This document shows, one piece after another, positions 63,803 to 64,000 of a DNA stretch of 64,000 bases (positions are counted from its first letter, which is position 1; each line of letters starts with the position of its first letter). The translations under genes were made by a program, and so were the position numbers. Location: positions 49,809 to 113,808 of the forward strand of contig NZ_MAUJ01000013.1 of assembly GCF_001696455.1 (NCBI RefSeq), in the 5' to 3' direction. The notes under the pieces were generated by a model that worked only from the letters and a program-made list of their open reading frames with translations, was not told the origin of the DNA and made no database searches. This DNA is from Pseudoalteromonas luteoviolacea (GTDB lineage Bacteria > Pseudomonadota > Gammaproteobacteria > Enterobacterales > Alteromonadaceae).

Positions 63803-64000
63803 TTATACGCTCGCTGGCTTATTCTTTTTATACTGCTTTTTGCTCTTAGCTAACTTCTGCTTCCTAGCTAACGTCTGCATCCTGGCTGACTTCTGCATCC
63901 TGGCTGACTTCTGCATCCTGGCTGACTTCTGCATCCTGGCTGACTTCTGCATCCTGGCTGACTTCTGCTTCCTGGCTGACTTCTGCTTCCTGGCTGACTC
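63803..64000 (-). CDS. Partial basic protein with C-terminal hexapeptide repeats
   Basis: The minus strand is open from the window edge to TAA at 63803 (65 residues visible). It reads repeats of K-S-A-R-[MK]-Q, then a Lys-rich end (AKSKKQYKKNKPASV). The repeats come from an 18-bp tandem repeat. A second minus frame is also open through the repeats (SQ[DE]AEV), ending at a TAG near 63866, so the coding frame is not certain; the Lys-rich tail and later stop favour the first. The gene's start and any domain lie outside the window. Confidence 0.5.
   Translation of the reverse strand, partial: ESARKQKSARKQKSARMQKSARMQKSARMQKSARMQKSARMQTLARKQKLAKSKKQYKKNKPASV
63848..64000. repeat. 18-bp tandem repeat array (at least 8.5 units)
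   Basis: Units of the form GGCTGACTTCTGCATCCT repeat at an exact 18-base period from 63848 to the window edge. The two leftmost are degenerate (AGCTAAC...), and the right-hand ones carry CTGCTT in place of CTGCAT. The array continues beyond the window. Confidence 0.95.

Noticed and set aside
1..64000. Search by eye for tRNA, rRNA, CRISPR arrays, insertion sequences, integrases, riboswitches
   Set aside because: None seen. The only regular repeat is the 18-bp array at the right end, which has no spacers and is most likely coding.

Overview
The window looks like chromosome from a marine gammaproteobacterium of the Alteromonadales, most like Pseudoalteromonas. This rests on composition by eye (moderately AT-rich), several TonB-dependent receptors with Fur-type boxes, secreted proteases with PKD/PPC and GlyGly-CTERM-like ends, large chemoreceptors and paired coiled-coil porins. 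That is inference from gene content; no rRNA or other taxonomic marker is present. I see no tRNA, rRNA, insertion sequence, prophage or CRISPR array. Both window ends cut genes: a short N-terminus at 1-172 and a repeat-rich C-terminus at 63803-64000.

Layout. 0.2-11.5 kb (minus strand): oligopeptidase B, an RND efflux pair, and a three-gene MacAB-type ABC operon (adaptor, ATPase, FtsX-like permease). 11.8-14.9 kb (plus): a lipoprotein with a transglutaminase-like region and TPRs, then a secreted trypsin-like protease with PKD and PPC domains. 14.9-21.7 kb (minus): a zinc-protease/propeller/beta-barrel protein behind a small membrane protein with a textbook Fur-overlapped promoter, an NtrC/NtrB-type two-component pair, and a hexose-6-phosphate mutarotase. 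21.9-27.4 kb: a dCache chemoreceptor, two paralogous porins and a YbaN-type membrane protein.

27.4-46.7 kb is the iron/metal and sensory region. One minus-strand operon behind a Fur-like box encodes a calcium-repeat surface lipoprotein, a TonB receptor, a 75-residue Cys-containing protein and a MauG/cytochrome c peroxidase-like diheme protein. Next to it is a heme-type TonB receptor (FRAP box) with a near-perfect Fur box, divergent from a DUF4920/PepSY-TM pair. After an AhpD-like protein and an extra signal peptidase II comes a chemoreceptor-BLUF-chemoreceptor cluster. The region ends with a third TonB receptor, Fur-boxed, with a CxxC motif in its plug and an overlapping thioredoxin-fold gene.

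46.7-64 kb: a hybrid PAS kinase, a periplasmic solute-binding protein and a LuxR-type regulator with a degenerate receiver; a 1212-residue LamG/tectonin secreted protein; a DUF417 membrane protein; a CHASE-GGDEF diguanylate cyclase; an RhlE-type RNA helicase; and a set transcribed leftwards comprising an M12-type secreted metalloprotease, a small lipoprotein and an OmpR/EnvZ-type pair.

The most promising possibly undescribed system is the Fur-boxed lipoprotein/TonB receptor/small Cys protein/diheme enzyme operon (27428-34424). Next come the CxxC-plug receptor with its thioredoxin partner and the BLUF-chemoreceptor cluster.
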